Notes under the pieces: model-generated
Seen by the model: the letters and a program-made list of their open reading frames with translations, nothing else
Told to the model about the DNA's origin: nothing
Databases searched by the model: none
Assembly (NCBI GenBank): GCA_024958715.1
Contig: JANWUS010000008.1
Location: 1-35,038, forward strand
DNA from: Cyanobium sp. FGCU52
GTDB lineage: Bacteria > Cyanobacteriota > Cyanobacteriia > PCC-6307 > Cyanobiaceae
DNA length: 35,038 nucleotides
Reading direction: 5' to 3'
Translations under genes and position numbers: made by a program
Part shown: positions 1 through 8,697 of the stretch, piece after piece
Position numbering within the stretch: the stretch's first letter is position 1
Layout of the letters: each line of letters starts with the position of its first letter

Positions 1-278
1 TATGTATCAGTCTAGCCTGAGGAGGCCTGTGCGGAGCTTGCTACCTAATCAAGAGATTCCAAGGGGCAAGGCAGGGAGGCGATTAAGGCCTTAACGGCGC
101 ACGCTTGCCGATTTAGGAGTCAGCAGGAAGGTCTACAGAGTTAACGCAAATGAGAAAGTGTTGATCATAAACCTTAGCCCCAAATACCCTCATAACTGGG
201 CAGCCACTAGAAGTTCCCCTAAAATGCATTCCAAGATGAAGAATGCACCAATTAGTTCGTAGAAGTCTGGAGAGAGTT
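1..278. other. Gene-free left edge, lower GC
   Basis: I see no credible coding frame on either strand. The only sizeable frame, on the minus strand from 334 to 113, runs through the psaB terminator and resembles nothing. Composition is unlike the neighbouring genes: bases 1-60 are 50% G+C and bases 121-180 are 43% by my count. There is a 12-bp perfect palindrome TTAAGGCCTTAA at 83-94. This may be the upstream region of a gene beyond the left edge, but I cannot identify a promoter with confidence. Confidence 0.5.
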
Positions 279-306
279 AAAAAACCCCCGACCCAGGGGC
301 CGGGGG
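279..306 (-). terminator. Rho-independent terminator of psaAB
   Basis: Read on the minus strand, a GC-rich inverted repeat (285-306; arms of about nine to ten pairs with one G-T pair) is followed directly by six T residues (284-279). It starts 39 bases past the psaB stop codon. Strong stem plus U-run is the classical intrinsic terminator form, so it most likely ends the psaA-psaB transcript. Confidence 0.9.
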
Positions 307-344
307 CATGTCGTCCCTCGAGGGAGGGGAGCAAGGGGCTGGGA

Positions 345-2570
345 TCAGCCGAACTTGCCGGAGGTGGAGGCGATCAGGAAGGCGGCGTAGGTGAGGACGA
401 AGCCCACGGCGAAGTGAGCGAGACCAACCACACGAGCCTGAACGATCGAGAGAGCCACGGGCTTGTCACGCCAGCCCACCAGGTTGGCGAGCGGAGTGCG
501 CTGGTGGGCCCAGACGATGGTCTCGATCAGCTCCTGCCAGTAACCGCGCCAGGAGATCAGGAACATGAACCCGGTGGCCCACACCAGGTGACCGAACAGG
601 AACATCCAGGCCCAGACCGAGAGGTTGTTGGTGCCGAAGGGGTTGTACCCGTTGATCAGCTGAGAGCTGTTGAGCCAGAGGTAGTCGCGGAACCAGCCCA
701 TGAGATAGGTGCTGGATTCGTTGAACTGAGCCACGTTGCCCTGCCAGATGGCGAGGTGCTTCCAGTGCCAGTAGAAGGTGAGCCAGGCGACGGTGTTCAG
801 GGCCCAGAAGAGTGCCAGGTAGAAGGCATCCCAGGCCGAGATGTCGCAGGTACCGCCACGGCCGGGGCCGTCGCAGGGGAAGGAGTAGCCGAAGTCCTTC
901 TTGTCGGGCATCAGCTTCGAACCCCGGGCATCCAGAGCACCCTTGACCAGGATCAGGGTGGTGGTGTGCAGTCCGAGGGCGATGGCGTGGTGGACCAGGA
1001 AGTCACCAGGGCCGATCGGCAGGAACAGGGAGTTGTTGCCCGCGTTCACGGCCTCGATCCAGCCGGGGATCCAGCCGCCACCGGGACCGGGAGGGTTGCT
1101 CACCAGGCTGTTGGCATTGGCGAGCAGCACATCCATGCCGTAGAGGGCCTTGCCGCTGGAGGCCTGAACGAACTGGGCGAACACCGGTTCGACCAGGATC
1201 TGCTTCTCGGGAGTACCGAAGGCCACGACCACGTCGTTGTGGACGTAGAGACCAAGGGTGTGGAAGCCGAGGAAGAGGGAAACCCAGCTGAGGTGGCTGA
1301 TGATGGCTTCCTTGTGCTCGAGCATCCGGGCAAGGACGTTGTCCTTGTTGGCCTCGGGGTCGTAGTCGCGGATGAAGAAGATCGCACCGTGGGCGAAGGC
1401 ACCGCACATCAGAAAGATGGCGATGTACTGGTGGTGGGTGTAGAGGGCGGCCTGGGTGGTGTAGTCCTTCGCGATGAAGGCATACGAGGGCAGCGAATAC
1501 ATGTGCTGCGCCACCAGGCTGGTGACCACACCCAGCGAGGCCAGAGCAAGACCCAGCTGGAAGTGCAGGGAATTGTTGACCGTGTCGTAGAGACCCTTGT
1601 GGCCGGCGCCCAGGGCACCACCGAAGGGAGTTCCCTTGGGCGGGTTGTGGGCTTCGAGGATCTCGCGGATGGAGTGACCGATCCCGAAGTTGGTCCGGTA
1701 CATGTGACCGGCGATCACGAACAGGCAGCCGATCGCCAGGTGGTGATGAGCGATGTCCGTGAGCCAGAGGGACTCGGTCTGCGGGTGGAACCCACCGAGG
1801 AAGGTGAGGATCGCCGTGCCGGCACCGGTGGAGGTGCCGAAGAGCTGGGACGCGGTGTCGGGGTTCTGGGCGTAGACGCCCCAGTTACCGGTGAAGAAGG
1901 GAGCAAGACCCGCAGGGTGGGGAGCCACCGAGAGGAAGTTGTCCCAACCCACGTGCACACCACGGGATTCAGGAATCGCCACGTGGACCAGGTGACCGGT
2001 CCAGGCGATGGAGCTGAAGCCGAACAGAACGGCGAGGTGATGGTTCAGACGCGATTCGGCGTTCTTGAACCAGGCCAGGGAAGGCAGGAACTTGGGCTGA
2101 AGGTGGAGCCAGCCGGCGAACAGGGCCCAGGCCGACAGGATCATCATGAAGATGGAACCCTGATAGAGCTCGGCGTTGGTACGCATGCCGATCGTGTACC
2201 ACCAGTGGTACAGACCGGAATAGGCGATGTTCACCGGAGAGGAGGCGCCCGCCTGGGTGAAGGCGGTGATGGCGCCCTGGCCGAAGTGGGGGTCCCAGAT
2301 CGCGTGAGCGATCGGACGGACGTGCAGGGGATCGGCGACCCACTGCTCGAAGTTGCCCTGCCAGGCGATATGGAACAGGTTGCCCGAAACCCAGAGGCCG
2401 ATGATCGCCAGGTGACCGAAATGGGTGGAGAAGAGCTTTTGGTAAAGCCGCTCCTCCGTCATTCCGTCATGGCTCTCGAAGTCGTGAGCCGTGGCGATGC
2501 CGTACCAGATACGACGGGTTGTCGGGTCCTGTGCCAGACCCTGGCTGAACGAAGGAAATTTCGTTGCCAT
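345..2570 (-). CDS. psaB: Photosystem I P700 chlorophyll a apoprotein A2 (PsaB)
   Basis: PsaB is one of the two large core subunits of photosystem I in the thylakoid membrane. With PsaA it binds P700, the antenna chlorophylls and the 4Fe-4S cluster FX, and carries electrons from plastocyanin or cytochrome c6 towards ferredoxin. The 741-residue product is normal length for the family. The FX loop [12 protein letters not shown], giving two of the four cluster cysteines, is followed by DISAWDAF. The last helices carry the conserved [16 protein letters not shown] stretch, and the protein ends in the typical STSGKFG. Many His-containing membrane helices are visible (for example [10 protein letters not shown]). 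It begins 20 bases after psaA and is surely cotranscribed with it; no clear Shine-Dalgarno lies in that short gap, so translation may be coupled. A terminator follows at 279-306. Confidence 0.99.
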   Translation of the reverse strand: MATKFPSFSQGLAQDPTTRRIWYGIATAHDFESHDGMTEERLYQKLFSTHFGHLAIIGLWVSGNLFHIAWQGNFEQWVADPLHVRPIAHAIWDPHFGQGAITAFTQAGASSPVNIAYSGLYHWWYTIGMRTNAELYQGSIFMMILSAWALFAGWLHLQPKFLPSLAWFKNAESRLNHHLAVLFGFSSIAWTGHLVHVAIPESRGVHVGWDNFLSVAPHPAGLAPFFTGNWGVYAQNPDTASQLFGTSTGAGTAILTFLGGFHPQTESLWLTDIAHHHLAIGCLFVIAGHMYRTNFGIGHSIREILEAHNPPKGTPFGGALGAGHKGLYDTVNNSLHFQLGLALASLGVVTSLVAQHMYSLPSYAFIAKDYTTQAALYTHHQYIAIFLMCGAFAHGAIFFIRDYDPEANKDNVLARMLEHKEAIISHLSWVSLFLGFHTLGLYVHNDVVVAFGTPEKQILVEPVFAQFVQASSGKALYGMDVLLANANSLVSNPPGPGGGWIPGWIEAVNAGNNSLFLPIGPGDFLVHHAIALGLHTTTLILVKGALDARGSKLMPDKKDFGYSFPCDGPGRGGTCDISAWDAFYLALFWALNTVAWLTFYWHWKHLAIWQGNVAQFNESSTYLMGWFRDYLWLNSSQLINGYNPFGTNNLSVWAWMFLFGHLVWATGFMFLISWRGYWQELIETIVWAHQRTPLANLVGWRDKPVALSIVQARVVGLAHFAVGFVLTYAAFLIASTSGKFG

Positions 2571-2590
2571 TGGGAAAGGTCAGGTGGAGG

Positions 2591-4894
2591 TCAGCCGACC
2601 GCAATCATGCGGGCCAGGAAGAAGGACCACGTGGTCGCGATACCGCCCAGCAGGTAGTGGGCGACGCCGACGGCACGGCCTTGGGTGATGGAGAGCGCCC
2701 GCGGCTGAATGGCGGGGGCAACCTTCAGCTTGTTGTGAGCCCAGACGATGGACTCGATGAGCTCCTGCCAGTAGCCGCGGCCGCTGAACAGGAACATCAG
2801 GCTGAAGGCCCAGACGAAGTGGGCACCCAGGAACATCAGGCCATAGGCACTGGAGCTCGAGCCGTAGCTGTTGATCACCTGTGCGGCCTGGGCCCAGAGG
2901 AAGTCACGCAGCCAGCCATTGATGGTGATGGCGCTCTGCGCGAAGTTGCCATTGGTGATGTGCTGGACGGTTCCGTCGGCATTGACGGTGCCCCACACAT
3001 CGCTCTGCATCTTCCAGCTGAAGTGGAAGATGACGATCGACAGGGAGTTGTACATCCAGAACAGGCCGAGGAACACGTGGTCCCAGGCCGACACCTGGCA
3101 GGTGCCGCCACGGCCGGGGCCGTCGCAGGGGAAGCGGAAGCCCAGGTTCGCCTTGTCGGGGACGAGGCGGGAGCTGCGGCTGTAGAGCACACCCTTCAGC
3201 AGGATCAGCACGGTGACGTGGATCGTGAAGGCGTGGATGTGGTGCACCATGAAGTCGGCCGTTCCCAGGGGAATCGGCGCAGCGGCAACCTTGCCCCCCA
3301 CGGCCACCACGGCACCGTTGAACACCTCGCTCACACCCGCGAGGGCGTTGGGAGCGGTGGTGCCGGCGGCAGCGGCGTGCAGGCCCTGGATCCACTGGGC
3401 GAAGACGGGCTTCAGCTGGATCGCGGTGTCGCTGAACATGTCCTGGGGCCGGCCCAGGGCACGCATGGTGTCGTTATGGATGTAGAGGCCGAAGCTGTGG
3501 AAGCCGAGCCAGATGCACACCCAGTTGAGGTGGCTGATCAGGGCATCGCGAGCCTTGAGCACACGGTCGAGCACGTTGTCGACGTGCTTGGCCGGGTCGT
3601 AGTCGCGGACCATGGCGATGGCGGCGTGAGCGCCGGCGCCGACGATCAGGAAGCCACCGATCCACACGTGGTGGGTGAACAGCGAGAGCTGGGTGGCGTA
3701 GCTGACACCGATGTACGGATACGGAGGCATCGCGTACATGTGGTGGGCGACGATGATCGACAGGGAGCCGAGCAGCGCCAGGTTCACGGCCAGCTGGGCA
3801 TGCCAGGAGGTGGTCATGAACTCGAACAGGCCGTTGTGGCCGTTCGGAGCGGGGAACAGCAGGGGATCACCCTTCTGACCCTCGAGGATCTCCTTGATGC
3901 TGTGGCCGATGCCCCAGTTGGTGCGGTACATGTGGCCCGCCACGATGAACAGCACCGCGATCGCCAGGTGGTGATGGGCGATGTCCGTCATCCAGAGGCT
4001 GCCGGTGACAGGATTCAACCCACCTTTGAAGGTGAGGAAATCGCTGTAGGCGGCCCAGTTGCCGGAGAAGAAGGCGGAGATGCCAGCGCCGAAACCGGGG
4101 AACAGCTGGGCGAGCAGGTCCTGATTCAGGAACTCGTGGGGCAGCGGAATGTCGGCCACCGAGGCGATGGTCTTGCCGTTGAGCACCAGCGGCTTGCCGG
4201 CGTCGATGGCATCCATCAGCTGCGTGGTGGGCAGCGACACGTGCAGGAGGTGCCCCGTCCAGGACAGGGAACCCAGACCCAGCAGACCGGCCAGATGGTG
4301 GTTGAGCATCGACTCAACGTTCTGGAACCACTCGAGCTTGGGCGCTGCCTTGTGGTAGTGGAAGACGCCGGCGTTGAGCATCAGGCCGGCCATCACCAGA
4401 GCACCGATGGCGGTGCAGAGGAGCTGGAACTCATTGGTGTAGCCCCAGGCCCTCCACATGTGGAAAAGACCGGAGGTGATCTGAATGCCGTGGAAGCCGG
4501 CACCCACATCGCCGTTGAGAATTTCCTGGCCGAAGATCGGCCAGACCACCTGGGCACTGGGCTTGACGTGCAGGGGGTCGGCCAGCCAGCCGGAATAGTT
4601 GGAGAAGCGCGCTCCGTGATAGAAGGCGCCGCTCAGCCAGATGAAGATGACGGCCAGATGGCCGAAGTGAGCGCTGAAGATCTTCCGGGAGACCTCTTCG
4701 AGATCGCTCGTGTGGCTGTCGAAGTCGTGAGCGTTGGCGTGGAGGTTCCAAACCCAGGTGGTGGTTTTGGGACCTTTGGCCAGGGTGCGGTCGAAATGGC
4801 CGGGCTTTTCGAAAAGCTCGAACGTGGCCGGAACGGGGTTCCGGTCGACCAGCTCCTTGGCTGTTTTCCCACGCTCTGGTGGGCTGATGGTCAT
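2591..4894 (-). CDS. psaA: Photosystem I P700 chlorophyll a apoprotein A1 (PsaA)
   Basis: PsaA is the partner of PsaB in the photosystem I heterodimer and supplies the other half of the P700 and FX sites. The product is 767 residues, the length usual in marine and freshwater picocyanobacteria. It contains [12 protein letters not shown] (FX ligands), the histidine-rich membrane helices ([23 protein letters not shown]) and the C-terminal [19 protein letters not shown] chose the ATG at 4894 ([15 protein letters not shown]), which matches the family N-terminus and has a GAGGA ribosome-binding site eight bases upstream (4903-4907). The frame stays open another 43 codons to 5023, but that part is leader sequence. 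It is the first gene of psaAB, transcribed away from the gene at 5338. Confidence 0.99.
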   Translation of the reverse strand: MTISPPERGKTAKELVDRNPVPATFELFEKPGHFDRTLAKGPKTTTWVWNLHANAHDFDSHTSDLEEVSRKIFSAHFGHLAVIFIWLSGAFYHGARFSNYSGWLADPLHVKPSAQVVWPIFGQEILNGDVGAGFHGIQITSGLFHMWRAWGYTNEFQLLCTAIGALVMAGLMLNAGVFHYHKAAPKLEWFQNVESMLNHHLAGLLGLGSLSWTGHLLHVSLPTTQLMDAIDAGKPLVLNGKTIASVADIPLPHEFLNQDLLAQLFPGFGAGISAFFSGNWAAYSDFLTFKGGLNPVTGSLWMTDIAHHHLAIAVLFIVAGHMYRTNWGIGHSIKEILEGQKGDPLLFPAPNGHNGLFEFMTTSWHAQLAVNLALLGSLSIIVAHHMYAMPPYPYIGVSYATQLSLFTHHVWIGGFLIVGAGAHAAIAMVRDYDPAKHVDNVLDRVLKARDALISHLNWVCIWLGFHSFGLYIHNDTMRALGRPQDMFSDTAIQLKPVFAQWIQGLHAAAAGTTAPNALAGVSEVFNGAVVAVGGKVAAAPIPLGTADFMVHHIHAFTIHVTVLILLKGVLYSRSSRLVPDKANLGFRFPCDGPGRGGTCQVSAWDHVFLGLFWMYNSLSIVIFHFSWKMQSDVWGTVNADGTVQHITNGNFAQSAITINGWLRDFLWAQAAQVINSYGSSSSAYGLMFLGAHFVWAFSLMFLFSGRGYWQELIESIVWAHNKLKVAPAIQPRALSITQGRAVGVAHYLLGGIATTWSFFLARMIAVG

Positions 4895-5097
4895 CGAGAC
4901 GTTCCTCGAGGGACGGGGTCGAGGTGGAGGTCCACCCCTTCGACATCGGCGAGACCGGAGAACGGCTCCGCCTTTGCCGATGGGGCCCATGACGCAGGGT
5001 CCGCCGAGGCGGATGGCCGTCACGGGCGCCAGCCGGACAAGGGCAAAACCCTTGTCACGACTGGAGCTTTGGGCCCCGAAAGGGGACCGCTGGCGGA

Positions 5098-5151
5098 AGT
5101 ATAGGGGTCGAAAACAAGCGGATTCGGCCGCCAGTTACAAAGGTTCAATCC
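5098..5151 (-). promoter_or_regulatory. Candidate psaA promoter with HLR1-like (RpaB) half-site
   Basis: On the minus strand a TATACT hexamer (5103-5098) could be the -10 box, placing the start of transcription near 5091 and leaving a leader of about 200 bases. No good -35 box is at the right distance. About 31-48 bases upstream of it lies GTTACAAA (5134-5141 on the plus strand), followed by GG and a degraded second repeat. GTTACAAA fits one unit of the HLR1 direct repeat that RpaB binds at photosystem genes, including psaA, in other cyanobacteria. The second unit does not fit well, so this is suggestive only. Confidence 0.35.
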
Positions 5152-5236
5152 CGGAGCATTCCAGGCTGGGACTGGGGTCTGCCGGGAGGTTGTGATCAGT
5201 GAAACAGGCCGAGGCGCGGCCAGTTTCCAACACTGC

Positions 5237-5266
5237 AAATACAGAATTAAGGGCAATTAAATACAG
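5237..5266 (+). repeat. AAATACAG direct repeats upstream of the secreted-protein gene
   Basis: AAATACAG occurs twice (5237-5244 and 5259-5266), exactly 22 bases start to start, about two helical turns, with AATTAA also repeated between them (5245-5250 and 5255-5260). This AT-rich patch lies in the 443-base divergent region between psaA and the gene at 5338. Each copy contains TACAG, close to the TACAGT hexamer seen before lipA and clpS, so it could hold a -10 box or a paired operator. Nothing else is recognisable between 5152 and 5236. Confidence 0.35.
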
Positions 5267-5337
5267 CAACTCCTCGTTCTGCGCCCCGCTGAGCAGAATG
5301 GCTCCCATCCGGCCGGAAACGAAGGGTGAGTGCAGCC

Positions 5338-6729
5338 ATGGGAAGGGAAGGAGGCCGGTTCCGCTGCGGCCGGCTGGTGGCCCGAGCCATGGCCCTGCTG
5401 CTGGCCATTGGCCTGATCTGGCCGGCGCAGGCCCTGGCCCTGGGGTTCCCCGGACGTCAGCGGGGCGAAACGGCGGCCGGGGCCCAGGGCCTGGCGCGTC
5501 CCCGGCAGGGCGCGCTTCAGGAGGTGGCCCCTCCCCCGGCGGTGCAGGAGCTGCGGCAGGCCCTGGCGGACCATGAACCCCGCCTGCGCATCGTTTCGCC
5601 CACCAACGACAGCCTGCTGCCCGCCGGCCCCTGGAGCCTGCGCCTGGAAGTGGAGGACTGGCCGCTGGTGGATGCGGGCCCCCTCGGTCTGGGGCCCCAT
5701 CTGGTGGCGCAGCTCGATGATCTGCCGGCGATCTCGCTGACCAGCACCGAAGCGGAGATGCCGGCGCTGAGCCCGGGCAGCCATCGGCTCACGGTCTACG
5801 CCGCACGCCCCTGGGGCGAGGCGGTGAAGAGCCCGGGTGCCTACCGCCAGATCCGCCTGCATCGGGTGGCGGCCAATCCCCTGGCGGTTCCCGCCCCCGG
5901 CAGCCCCCAGCTCATCCCGGTCCGTCCCACCCCGGGGCCCGTCCAGGAGCCGGTTCTGCTCGACTGGCTGCTGCTGGACGCCCCCTTGCAGCGCCTGCGG
6001 GGGGAGGGGACCGAGGGCTGGCGGCTGCGGGTGAGCGTGAACGGTGACAGCTTCCTGGTGGATCAGCAGACGCCGCTCTGGCTGAGCGGATGGCGGAGCG
6101 GTGAGAACGCGCTTCAGCTCGAACTGGTGGATGGCCGGGGCGAGCCCCTCAATCCACCCTTCAACTCCCTGGTAAGCGGGGTGACGGTGTCAAGGGGTCT
6201 CTCCCAGCCGCGCTGGCTGGGGGCACCGCTGGAGCCGCTGGAACGGGCACGCCTGCTGGGCGAAGCCGTCCCCGAGCCAGAGCCGGAGCCAGAACCGGAG
6301 CCCGAGCCCGAGCTTGAGCAGACGACCTCTGCCACCCCGGCTCCGGCTCCCGAGGCCCCGGCTTCGCCAGCGGAAGCCGTCGACAACGACAACGATCAAG
6401 AGGCTCCGGAGCCGGTTGCCAAGGCGGCGCCGGAAGCCCAGCTTCCAGAAGCCGGCCCGGAGAATGAAACCGCCGCCGTAGCCCCGGCGGAACCGCTCGC
6501 AGAGGCTGTCACGGACAAGGTGGCGGGTCGTGAAGACACGCCGGCGACGCCCGAACCGCTGCCACCGCCCCCACCCTTGCCATCTCCACCGCCCGGCTCC
6601 CCTTCGGCTCCCCGAACGGCGAGCAGCGACCTGCCCCCCGCCAGGACCCAGGTGAACCCGGTTGGCACCCTGATTCGCCCCGCTCCCCAGGGACCGCTGG
6701 CACGTCTGCGCGAGCGGCTCGGCCGATGA
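5338..6729 (+). CDS. Secreted Pro/Glu/Ala-rich protein of unknown function
   Basis: I do not recognise this 463-residue protein. The N-terminus looks like a signal peptide: basic residues, then a hydrophobic run (MALLLAIGLIWPAQALALG), so it is probably exported to the periplasm or an outer membrane. Residues about 65-280 form a compact-looking, beta-rich part, with segments such as LRIVSPTNDSLLPAGPWSLR that recall Ig-like folds. The rest is low complexity: an (EP)n run near residue 315, Ala/Glu/Pro-rich sequence and a Pro-rich stretch, ending in a basic tail. I prefer ATG 5338, with GGTGA as ribosome-binding site; GTG 5326, four codons earlier, is also possible. Its stop overlaps the start of the cobalamin gene by four bases (ATGA), so the two are probably translated together. 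A functional link to cobalamin synthesis is not shown. Confidence 0.75.
   Translation: MGREGGRFRCGRLVARAMALLLAIGLIWPAQALALGFPGRQRGETAAGAQGLARPRQGALQEVAPPPAVQELRQALADHEPRLRIVSPTNDSLLPAGPWSLRLEVEDWPLVDAGPLGLGPHLVAQLDDLPAISLTSTEAEMPALSPGSHRLTVYAARPWGEAVKSPGAYRQIRLHRVAANPLAVPAPGSPQLIPVRPTPGPVQEPVLLDWLLLDAPLQRLRGEGTEGWRLRVSVNGDSFLVDQQTPLWLSGWRSGENALQLELVDGRGEPLNPPFNSLVSGVTVSRGLSQPRWLGAPLEPLERARLLGEAVPEPEPEPEPEPEPELEQTTSATPAPAPEAPASPAEAVDNDNDQEAPEPVAKAAPEAQLPEAGPENETAAVAPAEPLAEAVTDKVAGREDTPATPEPLPPPPPLPSPPPGSPSAPRTASSDLPPARTQVNPVGTLIRPAPQGPLARLRERLGR
6274..6318 (+). repeat. Hexanucleotide tandem repeat GARCCN coding for (EP)n
   Basis: Six consecutive GARCCN units (6274-6309) and a degraded unit (GAGCTT GAG) encode alternating Glu-Pro inside the secreted protein. 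In-frame hexamer repeats of this kind can gain or lose units without frameshift, so the length of this linker may vary between strains. Confidence 0.8.
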
Positions 6730-8516
6730 CCGGTTCTTCGAAGCCAGTGCTGGGGCTGGGGTTCGCACCTGCCGCCGAAGCACTCCTGGGCAGGCTGCTC
6801 GCAGCCGGGGTTGTGGACGAGGTGCACGGGCCAGGGGCGACGGCCCCGGCCGCCTGGCTGCAGCAGCGCTGGCAGGGGGCCGGTGCGGTGGTGGCCGTCG
6901 GGGCCTGCGGACTGGTGGTGCGCCTGATCGCCCCCCTGCTCCAGGGCAAGGACACGGATCCCGCCGTGGTGGTGCTGGACGGCCTGGGGCGATTCGCCGT
7001 CCCCCTTCTGGGAGGCCATGGCGCCGGGGCCGACCGGCTGGCCGAGGCCATCGCCGCCCTGCTGGGGGGCCAGGCGGTGACCACCGGCAGCAGTGCTTCG
7101 AGCGGTCGCCTGGCTCTGGATGCCTTCGGCAAGGACTGGGGCTGGCGGCGGGGGCGGGGCGACTGGAAGGCCCTGATGACCGCCTCGGCCCGGGCGACCC
7201 CGGATTCGCCCCTGCGGGTGCGCCAGGAGAGCGGATCCGTTCTCTGGCACGACATGGAGGCGGCGGCGGGACTGGCGGTGGTCGGTGCCAGTGAACAAGC
7301 CGACCTGGTCATCGGACCCCAGCGGGGCGAAGGCTGCCGCTGGCATCCCCCCTCCCTGTGGCTGGGCATGGGCTGCGAGCGCGACACCGATCTGGTGGTG
7401 CTCGAGCGGCTGGTGGAGCAGACGCTTTCGGCGAACGATCTGGCGGCCGAGGCGGTGGCGGGGCTGGCGACGATCGACCGCAAGGGGAACGAACCAGCCC
7501 TGCTGGCCCTGGCGCAGGAACGGGGCTGGGCGCTGCGGCTGTTTTCTGCCGCGGATCTGGCCGCCATCCCTGTCCCCCATCCCTCGGACGCGGTGGCCCG
7601 GGAGATGGGCACGGCCAGCGTGGCCGAGGCGGCGGCCCTGCGGGCGGCGGGGGTGACGGCGGAACGCCTGCGGGTGCCCAAGACGATCGGCCGGGCCGAG
7701 CCGGGCGAGCGGGGCGCCGCCACCCTGGCGATCGCCGAGGCCGCCGAATCCTGGGCGCCGGCCCGCGGGGCCCTGCATCTGGTGGGCAGCGGCCCGGGGC
7801 AGCTCGATCTGCTCAGCGGCGATGCCCGCCGCGCCCTGGCGGAGGCCACGGTGTGGGTGGGCTACGGGCTCTATCTCGATCTGCTGGAGCCCCTGCGGCG
7901 GCCGGATCAGGCCCGCCGGGACGGGCGGCTCACCGAGGAGCGGGCCCGCTGCGCCGAAGCCCTGAAGCTCGCCCGAGCGGGGGCGAAGGTGGCCCTGATC
8001 TCCTCCGGCGACAGCGGCATCTACGGGATGGCGGGCCTGGCGCTGGAACTCTGGCTGGGGCTGCCGGAGCAGGAGCGGCCGCGGTTCGAGGTGCATCCTG
8101 GCCTTTCGGCCCTGCAGCTGGCCGCTGCCCGGGTGGGGGCTCCGCTGATGCACGACTTCTGCACCATCAGCCTGAGCGACCGGCTCACCCCCTGGAAGGT
8201 GATCGAGGCGCGGCTGCGGGCCGCCGCCGCCGGCGACTTCGTGGTGGCCCTCTACAACCCCCGCTCACGCGGCAGGGACTGGCAGCTGGAGCGGGCCCGG
8301 CAGCTGCTGCTCGAGGGACGATCAGGGGACACGCCGGTGGCCATCGCCCGGCAGCTGGGACGCCGCGAGGAGCGGGTGGATCTTCACACGCTTGCCACCC
8401 TGCCCGTGCCGGAGGTGGACATGCTCACCCTGGTGCTGATCGGCAACCGCAGCAGCTACGTGCGCGACGGCCGCATGGTGACGCCGCGCGGCTATCCCGG
8501 GGCCGAGTTGGCCTGA
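6726..8516 (+). CDS. cobJ: Fused CbiG / precorrin-3B C17-methyltransferase (CobJ/CbiH)
   Basis: This is a two-domain corrin-ring enzyme of 596 residues. The first part (about 1-340) is CbiG-like, the cobalt-precorrin-5A hydrolase that opens the delta-lactone: GAVVAVGACGLVVRLIAPLL, then DGLGRFAVPLLGGHGAGAD, with a C-terminal CbiG section around EMGTASVAEAAALRAAG. The second part (from about residue 350, LHLVGSGPGQLDLL) is a tetrapyrrole methyltransferase of the CobJ/CbiH family, which methylates C17 and contracts the ring: ISSGDSGIYGMAGLALEL, VHPGLSALQLAAARVGAPLMHDFCTISLSD. Single-domain CobJ proteins are about 250 residues, so the extra length is the fused CbiG. The two reactions are neighbouring steps. 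The start ATG overlaps the upstream stop by four bases. The two-domain assignment is firm from motifs; substrate order is family knowledge. Confidence 0.95.
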   Translation: MTGSSKPVLGLGFAPAAEALLGRLLAAGVVDEVHGPGATAPAAWLQQRWQGAGAVVAVGACGLVVRLIAPLLQGKDTDPAVVVLDGLGRFAVPLLGGHGAGADRLAEAIAALLGGQAVTTGSSASSGRLALDAFGKDWGWRRGRGDWKALMTASARATPDSPLRVRQESGSVLWHDMEAAAGLAVVGASEQADLVIGPQRGEGCRWHPPSLWLGMGCERDTDLVVLERLVEQTLSANDLAAEAVAGLATIDRKGNEPALLALAQERGWALRLFSAADLAAIPVPHPSDAVAREMGTASVAEAAALRAAGVTAERLRVPKTIGRAEPGERGAATLAIAEAAESWAPARGALHLVGSGPGQLDLLSGDARRALAEATVWVGYGLYLDLLEPLRRPDQARRDGRLTEERARCAEALKLARAGAKVALISSGDSGIYGMAGLALELWLGLPEQERPRFEVHPGLSALQLAAARVGAPLMHDFCTISLSDRLTPWKVIEARLRAAAAGDFVVALYNPRSRGRDWQLERARQLLLEGRSGDTPVAIARQLGRREERVDLHTLATLPVPEVDMLTLVLIGNRSSYVRDGRMVTPRGYPGAELA

Positions 8517-8529
8517 GGAAGAAAGGCAA

Positions 8530-8603
8530 TCGGGATGACAGGATTCGAACCTGCGGCCCCTTCGTCCCGAACGAAGTGCGCTACCAAGCTGCGCTACATC
8601 CCG
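8530..8603 (-). tRNA. trnP-CGG: tRNA-Pro (anticodon CGG)
   Basis: Read on the minus strand, the 74 bases fold as a complete cloverleaf: seven perfect acceptor pairs (CGGGATG with CATCCCG), a D arm GCGCAGCTTGGTAGCGC, an anticodon stem CTTCG/CGAAG with loop TTCGGGA, and a T arm with loop TTCGAAT. The anticodon is CGG, reading the proline codon CCG. The C1-G72 end pair is usual for bacterial proline tRNA and the discriminator base is A. CCA is not encoded. A TAAAGT hexamer (minus strand, 8617-8612) lies just upstream and could be its -10 box. Confidence 0.97.
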
Positions 8604-8633
8604 ATAGGCCGACTTTAGAGGATGGCCCTCCCC

Positions 8634-8654
8634 GCACCGGCACGCCGCCGGTGC
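8634..8654. other. Perfect 8-bp hairpin between tRNA-Pro and lipA
   Basis: GCACCGGC (8634-8641) and GCCGGTGC (8647-8654) can pair around a five-base loop. There is no T-run on either side, so it is not a typical terminator. It sits upstream of the candidate lipA -10 box and of the tRNA promoter, and may be only a structural element between two divergent promoters. Confidence 0.4.
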
Positions 8655-8670
8655 CCCACCGGGGGCTTCC

Positions 8671-8676
8671 TACAGT
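8671..8676 (+). promoter_or_regulatory. Candidate -10 box of lipA (TACAGT)
   Basis: TACAGT lies 21 bases before the lipA GTG, implying a leader of only about 15 bases. The same hexamer precedes clpS (32148-32153) at similar distance. I see no matching -35 hexamer. Confidence 0.4.
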
Positions 8677-8697
8677 CTTTGTCCCCTGCCCAGCACG

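Noticed and set aside
4895-5023. 43-codon N-terminal extension of psaA
   Set aside because: Arg/Pro-rich translation of the leader; ATG 4894 has a ribosome-binding site and matches the family.
243-5104. Very long open frames on the plus strand opposite psaB and psaA (804 and 846 codons)
   Set aside because: They mirror the codon structure of strongly conserved GC-rich genes on the other strand and their translations resemble no protein family; the psaB antisense frame also crosses the terminator.
6396-8153. Long minus-strand frame opposite cobJ and the secreted-protein gene
   Set aside because: Low-complexity shadow translation crossing two genuine genes.
8634-8654. Rho-independent terminator upstream of lipA
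   Set aside because: Good stem but no T-run on either strand; kept only as a hairpin.
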